This document shows positions 1 to 6,580 of a stretch of DNA of 10,442 bases, piece after piece. The first letter of the stretch is position 1. Every line of letters begins with the position of its first letter. Under the pieces are notes generated by a model. It saw only the letters and a program-made list of their open reading frames with translations, did no database searches and was not told the DNA's origin. This stretch comes from Burkholderiales bacterium UBA4615. Its GTDB lineage: Bacteria; Pseudomonadota; Gammaproteobacteria; Burkholderiales; Burkholderiaceae_E. The stretch covers positions 76,628 through 87,069 of the forward strand of contig DGIT01000031.1 of the NCBI GenBank assembly GCA_002386465.1, read 5' to 3'. The translations under genes were made by a program, and so were the position numbers.

Positions 1-503
1 CAACGCCTGCCGCTGGCTCGAAAGCGTTGCCGCTGTTGAGTCTGGTACGCGCCGCAGTGAGTTCACTCGCCCAACCCAACGCTCAGCGCCAGATCGACCT
101 GGATCTGCACGTGGAGCATGGCGTTTTGCGCCCTCCGGTACAGGCTGAACCCATTGCGCACGCGCTGCTTAACCTGCTGACCAATGCCTGCCGGTATTCC
201 GCGCCTGATTCACGGATCCGCGTGCGATCGAGCCTGCAATGGGCTGATGGCGCACAGCATGTCGTGCTGACGGTCTGTGACCGGGGGATCGGCATGAGTC
301 GACCCCATCAGCAGCGGGCGTTCGAGCCCTACTGGCAAGGGCCCAACGTCAATGCCGGGCCTGGCCGCGGCCTGGGCCTGAGCGTTGCCCGGGAACTGAC
401 CGATGCTCAGGGCGGCTGGATCGAACTGCGCAGCGCCCTGGGCATTGGGACCGAAGTGGACCTGTGGTTGCCGATGCCGCTCAGCGCTGGTCGATCGGCT
501 TGA
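1..503 (+). CDS. Sensor histidine kinase, C-terminal ATP-binding domain (partial, 5' end outside window)
   Basis: The frame is open to the left edge, so only about the last 166 codons are visible; the TTG at 27 is internal, not a start. What remains is a GHKL/HATPase_c domain: an N box (LLNLLTNACRYS), a G1 box (CDRGIGM), an F-box-like FEPYWQ and a G2 box (GRGLGLSVARELTDAQGG), ending in the usual GTEVDLWLP beta strand. Such domains bind ATP and phosphorylate a conserved His, here lost with the N-terminal half, in two-component signalling, normally at the inner membrane. The input signal and partner regulator cannot be told from this piece. The gene converges on gltA, and its last 23 bases overlap the gltA 3' end. 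Family assignment is firm; the specific kinase is unknown. Confidence 0.9.
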   Translation, partial: TPAAGSKALPLLSLVRAAVSSLAQPNAQRQIDLDLHVEHGVLRPPVQAEPIAHALLNLLTNACRYSAPDSRIRVRSSLQWADGAQHVVLTVCDRGIGMSRPHQQRAFEPYWQGPNVNAGPGRGLGLSVARELTDAQGGWIELRSALGIGTEVDLWLPMPLSAGRSA

Positions 504-1788
504 CCTCACGGCGGGTGGGGCCCACAAACAACTGACGCGGGCGGCCGATTTTCTGGTCCGGATCCGAAATCATTTCGTTCCACTGAGCAATCCAGCCGAC
601 GGTTCGGGCCAGCGCGAAGATGCAGGTGAACATGGACGTGGGGATGCCCAGCGCCTTCTGAACGATGCCCGAATAGAAGTCGACGTTCGGGTACAGCTTG
701 CGCGACACGAAGTAGTCGTCTTCGAGCGCGATTTGCTCGAGCTTCATCGACAGCGCAAACAGCGGGTCGTTCTGCAGGCCCAGCTCGCCCAGCACCTCGT
801 AACAGGTTTCGCGCATGAGCTTGGCGCGCGGGTCATAGTTCTTGTACACCCGGTGCCCGAAGCCCATCAGCTTGACCGTGGAGTTCTTGTCTTTGACCTG
901 CTTGATGAACTCGCCAATCTTTTCCACACCGCCTTGCGCCTGGATGTCGTCCAGCATTTCCAGGCAGGCCTCGTTCGCCCCACCGTGCGCCGGGCCCCAC
1001 AGCGTGGCAATACCAGCGGCGATGCAGGCAAACGGGTTCGCACCCGAGGAGCCCGCCAGACGAACCGTCGAAGTCGACGCGTTCTGCTCATGGTCGGCAT
1101 GCAGCACCAGGATGCGGTCGAGTGCACGCACCAGCACATCGTTCACCTTGTATTCCTCACACGGCGTTCCAAACATCATGCGCATGAAGTTGGCCGTGTA
1201 AGACAGGTCGTTGCGCGGATACAGGAACGGCTGGCCGACCGAGTACTTGTAGGCCATCGCCACAAGCGTTGGCATCTTTGCGATCAGTCGGATCTGCGAA
1301 ATGTGCCGATGCTCGGGGTTATTGATGTCGAGCGAGTCGTGGTAGAAGGCCGACAGCGCACCAACGCAACCCACCAGAACGGCCATCGGGTGTGCGTCCC
1401 GGCGAAACCCCTGGAAAAAGCGGGTCATCTGCTCGTGGACCATCGTGTGATGGACGACGTTGTAAGTAAAGTCTTTCAGATCAGGACGATTCGGCAGTTC
1501 GCCCTTAAGCAGCAGGTAACAGGTCTCGAGGTAGTCGCAGTTTTGAGCGATCTGCTCGATCGGGTAACCCCGATACAGCAACTCGCCCTTGTCGCCATCG
1601 ATGTATGTGATCTTCGAGTCGCACGAAGCCGTCGAAAGAAACCCAGGGTCGAAGGTGAATTTCCCGGTTTGTCCGTAGAGCTTGCGGATATCAACGACGT
1701 CCGGGCCGACCGTCCCTTCGTAAATCGGCAGATCGATCGACGGCGTGCCGTCGGAGAAGGACATCGTGGCTTTCTTGGTCGAGTTCAT
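481..1788 (-). CDS. gltA: Citrate synthase, type II (hexameric, Gram-negative type)
   Basis: Condenses acetyl-CoA with oxaloacetate to citrate, the entry step of the TCA cycle, in the cytosol. The 435-residue protein has the usual length of the type II enzymes and aligns closely with E. coli GltA as I recall it. The catalytic triad is visible as H268 (GPAHGGAN), H312 (GFGHRVYKNYDP) and D370 (NVDFYSG). The YKYS..PFLYPRNDLSY stretch and C210 (TPCE), linked in E. coli to NADH inhibition and its modification at Cys206, are kept, so NADH control is plausible. I chose the ATG at 1788 because AGGGTGA sits 5 bases before it; a GTG at 1797 in the same frame would add three residues. It is the last gene of the leftward block, 114 bases after sdhE, and its stop lies inside the histidine kinase gene. 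Confidence 0.97.
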   Translation of the reverse strand: MNSTKKATMSFSDGTPSIDLPIYEGTVGPDVVDIRKLYGQTGKFTFDPGFLSTASCDSKITYIDGDKGELLYRGYPIEQIAQNCDYLETCYLLLKGELPNRPDLKDFTYNVVHHTMVHEQMTRFFQGFRRDAHPMAVLVGCVGALSAFYHDSLDINNPEHRHISQIRLIAKMPTLVAMAYKYSVGQPFLYPRNDLSYTANFMRMMFGTPCEEYKVNDVLVRALDRILVLHADHEQNASTSTVRLAGSSGANPFACIAAGIATLWGPAHGGANEACLEMLDDIQAQGGVEKIGEFIKQVKDKNSTVKLMGFGHRVYKNYDPRAKLMRETCYEVLGELGLQNDPLFALSMKLEQIALEDDYFVSRKLYPNVDFYSGIVQKALGIPTSMFTCIFALARTVGWIAQWNEMISDPDQKIGRPRQLFVGPTRREVKPIDQR

Positions 1789-1854
1789 CGGGGTCACCCT
1801 GAGTGGTTCGGTCGGTGGGGGCGGCAGTTCAAGTGCGAAACGGTTGAAACAGAA

Positions 1855-1877
1855 GTGACTGCGCCAGGCGTGGTCAC
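1855..1877 (-). other. Interrupted dyad in the sdhE-gltA spacer, weak terminator/processing-like
   Basis: On the minus strand the spacer reads GTGAC-CA-CGCC-T-GGCG-CA-GTCAC, symmetric about a single T except for the CA/CA mismatches, followed by TTCTGTTT. It lies just after sdhE in the direction of transcription. The stem is short and broken and the T tract is interrupted, so this is at best a weak or partial terminator, an RNA-processing hairpin, or a protein-binding dyad. The rest of the 114-base spacer shows no clear promoter for gltA. Confidence 0.3.
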
Positions 1878-1902
1878 AAAACGGGCAAGCCGCTCGATAT
1901 CG

Positions 1903-2235
1903 TCAGGCCTCACGCAAACGCATCAGCACCGAACGAATCGCGGGATGGTCCAATTCAGGCTCGGGCTCCACCCGCCCCAGAATCAGATCAAGCAATGCAT
2001 TGTCAGTCTGATCAAGCAGATGATGCAGTCCAAGTACGTCATCGTCGGTCAACGTGGCTTCATGCCGGTCCAGAAACCGGGTCAGGACCAGGTCGTTTTC
2101 CAGTAATCCGCGACGCGCACGCCAGCGCAGACGCCGGCGTCGCGCTTCATCCGCCTGGTGTGCACTGGGCACGGGCGCACCCGGTTGGCGGCCCATCGCC
2201 GGCCCGCCCACTGAGACATCGCCCTGCATGGTCAT
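1903..2235 (-). CDS. sdhE: FAD assembly factor SdhE (succinate dehydrogenase flavinylation)
   Basis: Small helical protein that promotes covalent attachment of FAD to SdhA. The signature RGxxE is present as R42-G43-L-L-E46 (RRGLLENDL), followed by the typical FLDRH..LTDDD segment. The protein is 110 residues, longer than the roughly 90 usual for the family; the extra length is a 25-30 residue Gly/Pro/Ala-rich N-terminal tail before the basic ARRRRLRWRARRG stretch. I chose the ATG at 2235 because GGAG stands 7 bases before it, inside the sdhB end; a start at 2196 (MGRQPG) would remove part of the tail but has a poorer ribosome site. It begins 13 bases after the sdhB stop and is surely in the same transcript. 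The residues from the RGxxE onward make the family call strong; the exact start is less sure. Confidence 0.9.
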   Translation of the reverse strand: MTMQGDVSVGGPAMGRQPGAPVPSAHQADEARRRRLRWRARRGLLENDLVLTRFLDRHEATLTDDDVLGLHHLLDQTDNALLDLILGRVEPEPELDHPAIRSVLMRLREA

Positions 2236-2248
2236 CGCTGGACTCCGT

Positions 2249-2965
2249 TCAGACCGCACGGCGGACCATGAGGTCCTTGATCTTGCCAATGGCCAGCGTG
2301 GGATTCAGGCCCTTGGGGCAGACGTCCACGCAGTTCATGATCGTGTGGCAACGGAAGAGACGATACGGATCTTCCAGGTCATCCAGACGAGCGCTGGTGG
2401 CCTGGTCACGGCTGTCCGCGATGAAGCGGTAGGCCTGCAGCAGACCTGCGGGCCCAACGAATTTGTCAGGGTTCCACCAGAACGACGGGCAGGACGTGGA
2501 GCAGCATGCACACAGGATGCACTCATACAGGCCATCGAGTTCATTGCGCTCTTCAGGACTCTGCAAACGCTCCTTTTCAGGCGGCGGCGCATCGTTGATG
2601 AGGTAAGGCTTGATCGAGTGGTACTGCTTGAAAAACTGAGTCATGTCGACGATGAGATCGCGAATGACCGGCAGACCCGGGAGCGGCTTGAGTACGATCG
2701 GCTCTTTCAGGTCGCGCAGATTCGTGATGCACGCCAGCCCGTTTTTGCCGTTGATGTTCATGGCGTCGGATCCGCACACGCCTTCCCGGCAGGAACGCCG
2801 GTAGGCAATGGAGTCGTCGGCAACCTGCTTGATGCGCATCAGTGCATCGAGCAGCATCTTGTCGGTTGGCAGCAGCTCAACCTCAAGATCCTGCATGTAA
2901 GGCTTGGCATCCTTATCCGGATCGTAGCGGTAAATGGAGAAACGAACTTTTCTGGTGGCAGTCAT
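2249..2965 (-). CDS. sdhB: Succinate dehydrogenase iron-sulfur subunit
   Basis: Electron-transfer subunit of complex II, carrying electrons from the SdhA flavin to ubiquinone at the membrane anchor. At 238 residues it matches E. coli SdhB in length. All three clusters are accounted for: [2Fe-2S] by C59, C64, D67 and C79 (CREGVCGSD...GLAC); [4Fe-4S] by C149, C152, C155 and C216; [3Fe-4S] by C159, C206 and C212. The Asp at the third [2Fe-2S] position is also Asp in E. coli. W164 and H207, next to the quinone site in E. coli SdhB, are present. It starts 22 bases after the sdhA stop, and the bases before the ATG (ACCGACGCGACACC) hold no clear Shine-Dalgarno, so translation may depend on coupling to sdhA. 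Confidence 0.98.
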   Translation of the reverse strand: MTATRKVRFSIYRYDPDKDAKPYMQDLEVELLPTDKMLLDALMRIKQVADDSIAYRRSCREGVCGSDAMNINGKNGLACITNLRDLKEPIVLKPLPGLPVIRDLIVDMTQFFKQYHSIKPYLINDAPPPEKERLQSPEERNELDGLYECILCACCSTSCPSFWWNPDKFVGPAGLLQAYRFIADSRDQATSARLDDLEDPYRLFRCHTIMNCVDVCPKGLNPTLAIGKIKDLMVRRAV

Positions 2966-2987
2966 GGTGTCGCGTCGGTAAGGGCGG

Positions 2988-4778
2988 TCAGAACGTACGA
3001 ACCTTGGGTTCGAAGGTCTCTACAGTCAACGGCTTCATGTTCACAGGCTTGTAATCCAGTCGGTTGCCGTCGGTGTAATACAGAGAATGCTTGATCCAGT
3101 TGGCATCGTCGCGATCCGGGAAATCGCGATGCGCATGCGCGCCACGACTCTCCTTGCGCGCCTCGGCCGAGACAATCGTGGCTTTGGCAGTCTCCACCAG
3201 ATTGTCGAGCTCTAGAGCCTCGACCCGTGCGGTATTGAAGACTTTCGACTTGTCGTTCAGATGCACTGACTTGGCCCGCTCGGCCAGCTCCATGATCTGC
3301 TTGACGCCTTCTTTAAGCAGGTCTGCAGTCCGGAAGACGCCGCAATGCGCCTGCATGCTGCGCCGGATGTCGTTAGCCACATCCTGGGTGTTTTCCCCCG
3401 ATTTGGAGCCTTCCAGACGGGCCAGGCGCGCCAGCGTTGCATCGCCAGATTGCTCGGGCAAAGAGCGGTGGCCCATATTCTTGAACTTTGCATCGACGAT
3501 GTGATTGCCGGCCGCACGCCCGAACACCACCAGATCGAGCAGTGAATTGGTGCCCAGACGGTTGGCGCCATGCACCGACACGCAGGCACACTCGCCAATG
3601 GCGTACAGGCCTTCGACCACGGTATTAGGGTTGCCGTTTTTGGGCGACACCACCTGTCCGTGGATGTTGGTCGGGATCCCACCCATCTGATAATGGATGG
3701 TCGGTACCACCGGAATCGGGTCGCGAATCGGGTCAACATTGGCAAACTTGATCGCGATTTCACGAATCGAAGGCAGCTTCTTGGTGATTTTCTCAGCGCC
3801 CAGGTGATCGAGTTTGAGCAGCACGTAGTCGCCATCGGGGCCGGCACCACGCCCCTCCTTGATTTCCTGGTCCATACAGCGCGAAATGAAGTCGCGCGGG
3901 GCCAGGTCCTTCAGCGTGGGAGCGTAACGCTCCATGAAGCGCTCGCCATCCTTGTTGAGCAGAATGCCGCCTTCGCCGCGCACACCCTCGGTAATCAGCA
4001 CCCCGGCCCCGGCCACGCCTGTAGGGTGGAACTGCCAGAACTCCATGTCCTCAAGGGGAACGCCAGCGCGGGCAGCCATGCCCATGCCGTCACCCGTGTT
4101 GATGAACGCGTTGGTGGAGGCAGCCCAGATCCGTCCGGCGCCACCTGTGGCCAGCACCGTCACCTTGGACTCCAGGATCATGACGTCACCGGTTTCCATC
4201 TCGAGCGCAACCACGCCCACCACGGCGCCCTCGGCATCGAGCACGAGATCGAGCGCCATCCATTCCACGAAGAACTGGGTGCGTGCCCGCACATTGCGCT
4301 GATACAGGGTGTGCAGTAGCGCGTGTCCGGTGCGATCGGCTGCGGCACAGGCCCGCTGGACAGGCTTCTCGCCGAAATTGGCCGTGTGACCGCCGAACGG
4401 ACGCTGGTAGATGGTGCCGTCCTCGTTGCGATCGAAGGGCATGCCGAAGTGCTCCAGCTCGTACACCACACGCGGAGCCTCTTTGCACATGTACTCGATG
4501 GCATCCTGGTCACCCAGATAGTCCGCCCCTTTCACGGTATCGAACATGTGCCAGTACCAGTTGTCTTCGCTCATGTTGCCCAGCGACGCTCCAATCCCCC
4601 CTTGAGCAGCCACGGTATGCGAGCGTGTGGGAAACACTTTGGACAACACGGCCACGTTGTAGCCCGCTTCGGCCAGCTGCAGTGAGCAGCGCATGCCCGA
4701 GCCGCCGGCCCCGACGATCACCGCATCGAACCGGCGTCTGGGCAGCCCATTAGCCAACTGCTTGACGATCTCAACCAT
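2988..4778 (-). CDS. sdhA: Succinate dehydrogenase flavoprotein subunit
   Basis: Oxidises succinate to fumarate with covalently bound FAD on the cytoplasmic face of complex II. The 596-residue protein has a Rossmann dinucleotide-binding start (DAVIVGAGGSG, 18-28) and H54 in TRSHTVAAQGG, the residue that takes the covalent flavin. Active-site residues equivalent to E. coli H242, R286, H354 and R399 are H251 (HPTGVAGAG), R295 (APRDF), H362 (IHYQMGG) and R407 (GANRLG). The C-terminal helical domain ends in YKPVNMKPL..ETFEPKVRTF, as usual. I chose the ATG at 4778 rather than 4814: it is preceded by GGAGG 8 bases upstream, gives the family N-terminus, and lies 2 bases after the sdhD stop, so the two are probably translationally coupled. 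Confidence 0.98.
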   Translation of the reverse strand: MVEIVKQLANGLPRRRFDAVIVGAGGSGMRCSLQLAEAGYNVAVLSKVFPTRSHTVAAQGGIGASLGNMSEDNWYWHMFDTVKGADYLGDQDAIEYMCKEAPRVVYELEHFGMPFDRNEDGTIYQRPFGGHTANFGEKPVQRACAAADRTGHALLHTLYQRNVRARTQFFVEWMALDLVLDAEGAVVGVVALEMETGDVMILESKVTVLATGGAGRIWAASTNAFINTGDGMGMAARAGVPLEDMEFWQFHPTGVAGAGVLITEGVRGEGGILLNKDGERFMERYAPTLKDLAPRDFISRCMDQEIKEGRGAGPDGDYVLLKLDHLGAEKITKKLPSIREIAIKFANVDPIRDPIPVVPTIHYQMGGIPTNIHGQVVSPKNGNPNTVVEGLYAIGECACVSVHGANRLGTNSLLDLVVFGRAAGNHIVDAKFKNMGHRSLPEQSGDATLARLARLEGSKSGENTQDVANDIRRSMQAHCGVFRTADLLKEGVKQIMELAERAKSVHLNDKSKVFNTARVEALELDNLVETAKATIVSAEARKESRGAHAHRDFPDRDDANWIKHSLYYTDGNRLDYKPVNMKPLTVETFEPKVRTF

Positions 4779-4780
4779 TC

Positions 4781-5131
4781 TCAGACCCTCCAGAGGATGA
4801 TGACCGCCCAGCACGCGTAGCCCACCAGAGCCAACACCGTGGCGACCTGCAGGAACAGCCGAATGCCGGTCGGCTTGATGTAATCCATGTAAATGTCTCG
4901 CACACCGACCCAGGCGTGCCAGATCAGCGCCATGACGGCGAGCAGCGAAAAAACTTTCATCCAGGCGCTGGAGAACAAGGTGGCCCAGGTACCGTAACTG
5001 AGCGGCGGCCCAAAGATCACAGCTCCCAGGAGGACCAGCGTGTACAGCAGCAGGACTACCGCAGAGACTCGCTGCGCGAGCCAGTCACGCAGTCCGTAGT
5101 GGGCCCCGACAACAATGCGACGAGTGGTCAT
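4781..5131 (-). CDS. sdhD: Succinate dehydrogenase membrane anchor subunit (cytochrome b556 small subunit)
   Basis: One of the two membrane anchors of complex II. The 116-residue protein has three hydrophobic helices (about 22-40, 57-78 and 90-112). H72 in WHAWVGVRD corresponds to E. coli SdhD His71, the heme b ligand, and Y84 in MDYIKP to Tyr83 at the ubiquinone site. The ATG at 5131 is preferred over one at 5146: it leaves a single base after the sdhC stop (TGAGATG), with GGAG 9 bases before it, and gives the usual short basic N-terminus (MTTRRIVVGAHYG). It sits between sdhC and sdhA in a run with almost no intergenic DNA. Confidence 0.95.
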   Translation of the reverse strand: MTTRRIVVGAHYGLRDWLAQRVSAVVLLLYTLVLLGAVIFGPPLSYGTWATLFSSAWMKVFSLLAVMALIWHAWVGVRDIYMDYIKPTGIRLFLQVATVLALVGYACWAVIILWRV

Positions 5132-5132
5132 C

Positions 5133-5549
5133 TCAGAACACTCCAAAGAGCTTCAGGCCCAGCACGGCCGTGAGCAGCAAGGATGCGACCAGCACGATCT
5201 GTGCCGACAGACGTGACGATTCCTTGAGGATGCCCATGTGCCGATCCAGCAGCAGATAACGGATCCCTGCGATGGCATGATGCAAGAACGCCCACATCAG
5301 CACGAGCAGCACGAGCTTGCCGGGAATGCTGCCCACGATGGCGCGATAGCTCTCGAAGCTGATCTCGGAAGTCAGGCTCTGCTGCAGCAAGTACAGACAG
5401 AACGGGATGCCAACCAGAAAAAGCAGCGCGCCACTGAGACGGTGCAGGATGGAGACAATCCCAGCCGGCGGGAGCCGATAGGAGAGGATCTGGGAGACTT
5501 GGATGTTGCGAAATTCTGGTCGCACCTTCCGGGCTGCGATATCGGCCAT
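5133..5549 (-). CDS. sdhC: Succinate dehydrogenase cytochrome b556 subunit
   Basis: Large membrane anchor of complex II, holding heme b with SdhD and forming the ubiquinone pocket with SdhB and SdhD. The 138-residue protein has three hydrophobic helices (about 38-57, 76-100 and 114-135). The RP..RNIQ start and SILHRLSG motif give S33 and R37, matching E. coli Ser27 and Arg31 of the quinone site; H91 in HHAIAGIRYLLLD matches the heme ligand His84. It is the first sdh gene of the leftward operon, 117 bases after the GntR regulator stop; GAGG lies 5 bases before the ATG. Whether it has its own promoter in that spacer or is read only from upstream of the regulator is not settled by the sequence. 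Confidence 0.96.
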   Translation of the reverse strand: MADIAARKVRPEFRNIQVSQILSYRLPPAGIVSILHRLSGALLFLVGIPFCLYLLQQSLTSEISFESYRAIVGSIPGKLVLLVLMWAFLHHAIAGIRYLLLDRHMGILKESSRLSAQIVLVASLLLTAVLGLKLFGVF

Positions 5550-5608
5550 GGACGCCTCGTTATTCTCGTTCTGAAATGCGTCGGGGGCGGCCAGACCACA
5601 GCACGTGG

Positions 5609-5630
5609 GGTTCGGCCTCCCTTCCGAACC
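5609..5630 (-). other. 7-bp inverted repeat in the GntR-sdhC spacer
   Basis: GGTTCGG and CCGAACC form a perfect 7-bp stem with an 8-base purine-rich loop (AAGGGAGG on the minus strand). No T run follows on the minus strand, so it is not a standard intrinsic terminator. It stands in the 117-base spacer in front of sdhC and could be an mRNA leader hairpin or a protein site. I see no convincing sigma-70 promoter in the same spacer (only a weak TTGGTG / AGAATA pair 18 bases apart). Confidence 0.35.
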
Positions 5631-5666
5631 TGCCTATTCTGACGCAAATTTCGCGCCGCACCAAAA

Positions 5667-6389
5667 TCAGTTCAACTCATTGAAGTAGTGATGCCCGCGG
5701 GTGACATACCAACCGCGGCGCACTTCGACCGGGCGCCCGGTATAGGTTGTGGAAATGCGCTCGGCCAGCAGCAATGGCTCGCCGGTGCGAACGTCCAGCC
5801 ATTCGGCCTGCTGGGGTTCCGCGGCCACAGCGCGCACGCGCTCCGAGGCGTGGATCATCCGCGTGCCGAATTCAGCCTCGAGCAATCCGTAAAGCGGACC
5901 ACTGTAGGCATTGAGTCGCTCGGCCGTCAGCCCCTTGAAGCGGTTGCCGGGCAGCCAGATTTCATCGAGCACAAGCGGCACGGAGGCAAATTGCAACTGC
6001 CGGCGGATCATCACGACGCCCTCGCCCGCCTTCAGTTCAAGCGCCCGGGCGATTTCACCGGGCGCGCGCATGCGACGGCATTCCACGAAACGGCTGGTGG
6101 GCTGGATAGGCTCGCCCTCGTCGGGGCGCAGTCGCAGGAAGCGGTATTGGGCGCGCTGCTCCAGATGGCTGGCCACAAAGGTGCCGCGCCCCTGACGGCG
6201 GATCAGCATGTGCTCGGTGGCCAGCACATCAATGGCTTTGCGCACCGTGCCCTGGCTGACGCCAAACCGGGCGGCGAGTTCAATTTCGCTTGGAATGGCC
6301 TCGCCCGGGCGCCATTCGCCGCCTTGAAGGCCCTGCACGAGGCGCTCTCTGATCTGCAGATACAGGGGACTGAACGTGACGCGTGTCAT
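5667..6389 (-). CDS. GntR-family transcriptional regulator, HutC subfamily (UTRA domain)
   Basis: 240-residue DNA-binding regulator. Residues 7-75 are the winged helix-turn-helix typical of GntR proteins (PSEIELAARFGVSQGTVRKAIDVL, then the wing RRQGRGTFV); about 85-230 form a UTRA ligand-binding domain (RRQLQFASVPLVLDEIWLP, GEPLLLAERISTTY, and the C-terminal RRGWYVTRGHHYFNEL). UTRA proteins are usually released from, or bound to, DNA by a small metabolite. Here it is first in the sdh-gltA block and divergent from mdh-prpBC, so it is a good candidate local regulator of both; the ligand may be a TCA or methylcitrate intermediate, which is inference only. A palindromic site lies about 50 bases before its start, suggesting autoregulation. 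The ribosome site before the ATG is weak (GGTG). I do not assign a gene name. Confidence 0.92.
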   Translation of the reverse strand: MTRVTFSPLYLQIRERLVQGLQGGEWRPGEAIPSEIELAARFGVSQGTVRKAIDVLATEHMLIRRQGRGTFVASHLEQRAQYRFLRLRPDEGEPIQPTSRFVECRRMRAPGEIARALELKAGEGVVMIRRQLQFASVPLVLDEIWLPGNRFKGLTAERLNAYSGPLYGLLEAEFGTRMIHASERVRAVAAEPQQAEWLDVRTGEPLLLAERISTTYTGRPVEVRRGWYVTRGHHYFNELN

Positions 6390-6420
6390 GACACCGATGT
6401 AACCATGTCGCCTGCCAGCG

Positions 6421-6466
6421 TGTCTACTGTTATATGTCTTATATAAGATACATCAGTAAGTTGACA
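6421..6466. promoter_or_regulatory. Nested palindromic operator candidate between the GntR gene and mdh
   Basis: The core is a perfect 10-base palindrome, CTTATATAAG (6438-6447). Around it lie further inverted pairs: ATGT (6434) with ACAT (6450), TACTG (6425) with CAGTA (6454), and TGTC (6421) with GACA (6463), whose centres agree within 1-2 bases. The patch is strikingly A+T-rich for this genome. It sits in the divergent region of a GntR regulator, which is where such proteins usually bind, and its right end overlaps the -35 box of the mdh promoter, so a bound dimer would block it. It probably also covers the leftward promoter; a TATAAC or TATATA -10 on the minus strand is possible but ambiguous. 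Confidence 0.65.
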
Positions 6467-6489
6467 TGACCTGAGTGCCCTCCTAAACT
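6461..6489 (+). promoter_or_regulatory. Sigma-70 promoter for the mdh-prpB-prpC block
   Basis: A perfect -35 hexamer TTGACA (6461-6466) is followed, after exactly 17 bases, by TAAACT (6484-6489), which differs from TATAAT at two positions. Transcription would start near 6496 and leave a leader of about 85 bases before mdh. No other candidate of this quality was seen in the window. Its overlap with the palindrome at its left end suggests repression by the neighbouring GntR protein. Confidence 0.7.
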
Positions 6490-6580
6490 GCCTGCGCCGC
6501 GTTCGCGTCACGACACATGCGAGCGCCCAACCATTCAATGCCCGAAGCGGCCCGACGCCGCAGACCCTCCGAGGAAGACC

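Noticed and set aside
403..2106. 567-codon open frame on the + strand opposite gltA and sdhE
   Set aside because: It lies antisense to two clearly conserved genes, has no family motifs, and is rich in Arg, Val and His as expected from the complementary frame of high-G+C codons.
2054..3094. 346-codon open frame on the + strand opposite sdhB
   Set aside because: Antisense shadow of sdhB, whose three iron-sulfur cluster motifs leave no doubt about the coding strand.
3570..4319. 249-codon open frame on the + strand opposite sdhA
   Set aside because: Antisense shadow; sdhA motifs run through the whole stretch and the opposite product resembles no known family.
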